Source of the DNA: an uncultured Dokdonia sp.
Lineage (GTDB): Bacteria > Bacteroidota > Bacteroidia > Flavobacteriales > Flavobacteriaceae
Direction of reading: 5' to 3'
Assembly (NCBI RefSeq): GCF_937910895.1
Contig: NZ_CALEMI010000089.1
Coordinates: 1-64,000, forward strand
Length of the DNA stretch: 64,000 nucleotides
In this document: one piece after another, positions 62,869-64,000 of the stretch
Position numbering within the stretch: position 1 is the first letter of the stretch
Layout: the number at the start of each line of letters is the position of its first letter
The notes under the pieces: model-generated
Told to the model about the DNA's origin: nothing
The model's input: only the letters and a program-made list of their open reading frames with translations
The model's database searches: none
Made by a program: the position numbers and the translations under genes

Positions 62869-64000
62869 TTAAAATATTAAATACGTACTTAAAACTAGCA
62901 ATACAATGAGTCCTCCTACGATATATGCATACTTCCAAGGGGTTGTATCAATTGCTTGCGTTTGCGTTGGTACATATACATCTGTTTTAGGTTTGATGAG
63001 TCCTATGATAAGCATGATAATTATATTTACTACGAATAGAATACCCATAATATGAAGAAAATGCGGGAATGCTTCTGCTTTAATAATGGCAAGTTGAACT
63101 ACATCTGTAATTCCTGATGCATCTGCTGCTGCAAGTGCGGCTTCTTGATATTTTGGTCTCAAATACATACTTACTAAATACATTACTACACCCGCAATCA
63201 TCACGATTTTGGCGCCAATAGCTGGGACTTTCTTTGTTAAGATTCCAACAACAACAACGGCTAGAATAGGCACACTTAAACTACCCAATGCCTGTTGTAT
63301 ATAATCAAAAAGACCATCTGGGGCATTGGCAATAAAGGGAGCGATACTCATAGAAATTACAGCGATTAAAAGGCCAAATAACTTTCCAGCTTTTACCGTT
63401 TGCTGTTCTGTAGCATCTTTCTTAAAAAACTTTTTATACAAGTCAAATCCAAAAAGGGTCGCACTACTGTTTAATAAACTATTAAAAGAACTTAAGACAG
63501 CACCAAAGAGTACGGCTGCAAAAAATCCTAATAAAGCGGGGGGGAGTACTTCCTTTACCAATTCTGGATAGGCCTGATCTGGTGAACTAAGATTCCCCTC
63601 AAATACATGCCAAGCAATAATACCTGGAAGCACCACAATCACTGGAATCAAAAACTTAACAAAAGCAGCTAGCATCATCCCTTTCTGTCCTTCTCGTAAA
63701 CTTTTGGCTCCAAAAACACGTTGTAATATAGATTGGTTGGTTCCCCAATAATACATCTGAGCAATCATCATTCCTGTAAAAATCGTACCTACGGGGATCG
63801 ATGAGGTCACATCTCCAGTCACATCAAATTTATCTTGATTCTCGGTCCATAATTCATTAAGACCTGTCATCATATCTCCATCACCAATAAGCTTTAAACC
63901 AAAGTAAGGAATTAATAAACCTCCTATAAGCAGTCCTATAGCATTGATAAGATCTGAGACAGCAACTGCTTTAAGACCTCCAAAGATAGCATATACAATA
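62869..64000 (-). CDS. Sodium:solute symporter (SSS family), C-terminal part
   Basis: The coding frame continues past the right edge: upstream of the ATG at 63873 the residues AVSDLINAIGLLIGGLLIP and the following sequence stay in frame, so the start is outside the window. The visible 377 residues contain about nine hydrophobic segments, with GVIMYLVSMYLRP-like and IMIAQMYYWGTNQSILQRVF motifs typical of SGLT/SSS sugar carriers. It is probably a sodium/sugar symporter. Its position upstream of galE in the same direction suggests a sugar, possibly galactose, as substrate. Confidence 0.82.
   Translation of the reverse strand, partial: IVYAIFGGLKAVAVSDLINAIGLLIGGLLIPYFGLKLIGDGDMMTGLNELWTENQDKFDVTGDVTSSIPVGTIFTGMMIAQMYYWGTNQSILQRVFGAKSLREGQKGMMLAAFVKFLIPVIVVLPGIIAWHVFEGNLSSPDQAYPELVKEVLPPALLGFFAAVLFGAVLSSFNSLLNSSATLFGFDLYKKFFKKDATEQQTVKAGKLFGLLIAVISMSIAPFIANAPDGLFDYIQQALGSLSVPILAVVVVGILTKKVPAIGAKIVMIAGVVMYLVSMYLRPKYQEAALAAADASGITDVVQLAIIKAEAFPHFLHIMGILFVVNIIIMLIIGLIKPKTDVYVPTQTQAIDTTPWKYAYIVGGLIVLLVLSTYLIF

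Noticed and set aside
1-64000. CRISPR array, rRNA genes or transposases
   Set aside because: No regular spacer-repeat array, rRNA-like sequence or transposase motif was found.

Overview
The window comes from a marine-type flavobacterium (Bacteroidota, Flavobacteriaceae). The support is low G+C, secreted proteins with type IX secretion (T9SS) C-terminal sorting domains, promoters with the Bacteroidota -7 box TAnnTTTG, weak ribosome binding sites, a NhaD/ExbB/ExbD/TonB/FolC gene neighbourhood, and many copies of the palindrome GCTTTCGCGAAAGC. Dokdonia or a close relative would fit, but I cannot prove the genus from the sequence alone.

Positions 1-29.7 kb are chromosomal housekeeping and envelope genes. 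They include the 3' end of a leucine-rich/receptor-L-like protein, an ABC-2 exporter pair, an MscS channel, an NtrC-type regulator without its DNA-binding domain, a T9SS-sorted protein, a PPK2 polyphosphate kinase, an M28 peptidase, a MATE exporter, a PAP2 phosphatase and a two-domain M16 lipoprotein peptidase. These are followed by an EamA permease, an acyl-CoA dehydrogenase, AnmK, a Glu/Leu-type amino acid dehydrogenase, NhaD, an ExbB-ExbD-TonB set, a BNR-repeat T9SS protein and FolC. A frameshifted double-glycine-leader peptide gene lies in the 15.2-15.9 kb gap.

Positions 30-58.3 kb, just right of a tRNA-Val gene, hold the most unusual part: a contractile phage-tail-like particle with no capsid, portal, terminase, integrase or replication genes in the window. 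It has two divergent arms. The minus-strand arm (36.8 to 30.1 kb) encodes small proteins, a DUF6046-like protein, a gp27/gpD-like hub, a gp5-like OB-fold spike, a large toxin-like effector with a predicted C-terminal nuclease domain, and a small likely immunity protein. The plus-strand arm (37.1 to 58.2 kb) encodes an M23-peptidase effector that abuts a convergent lipoprotein (candidate immunity), then fibres, a gp25-like baseplate wedge, gpJ-like and gpI-like baseplate proteins, a collar fibre ending in a Hint self-processing domain, a second fibre, a probable lysis cassette (two small membrane proteins, a NlpC/P60-like wall hydrolase, a small Cys-rich lipoprotein), a tail-terminator-like protein, sheath, tube and a tail chaperone-like protein. 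I read this as a tailocin or extracellular contractile injection system that carries antibacterial cargo. No tape measure or AAA+ ATPase is visible. A short motif, CTGAAACTA, recurs in the intergenic regions before most of its transcription units and may be a shared control site.

Positions 58.3-64 kb return to chromosomal genes: peptide deformylase, a carboxypeptidase-regulatory-domain protein, a secreted hypothetical, GalE and the C-terminal part of a sodium/sugar symporter. Repeats of interest are the dispersed GCTTTCGCGAAAGC palindrome (dense in the flanks, scarce in the tail cluster), three copies of a structured intergenic element with compensatory stem changes, and an approximately 80-bp repeat that occurs on both sides of the tail region.
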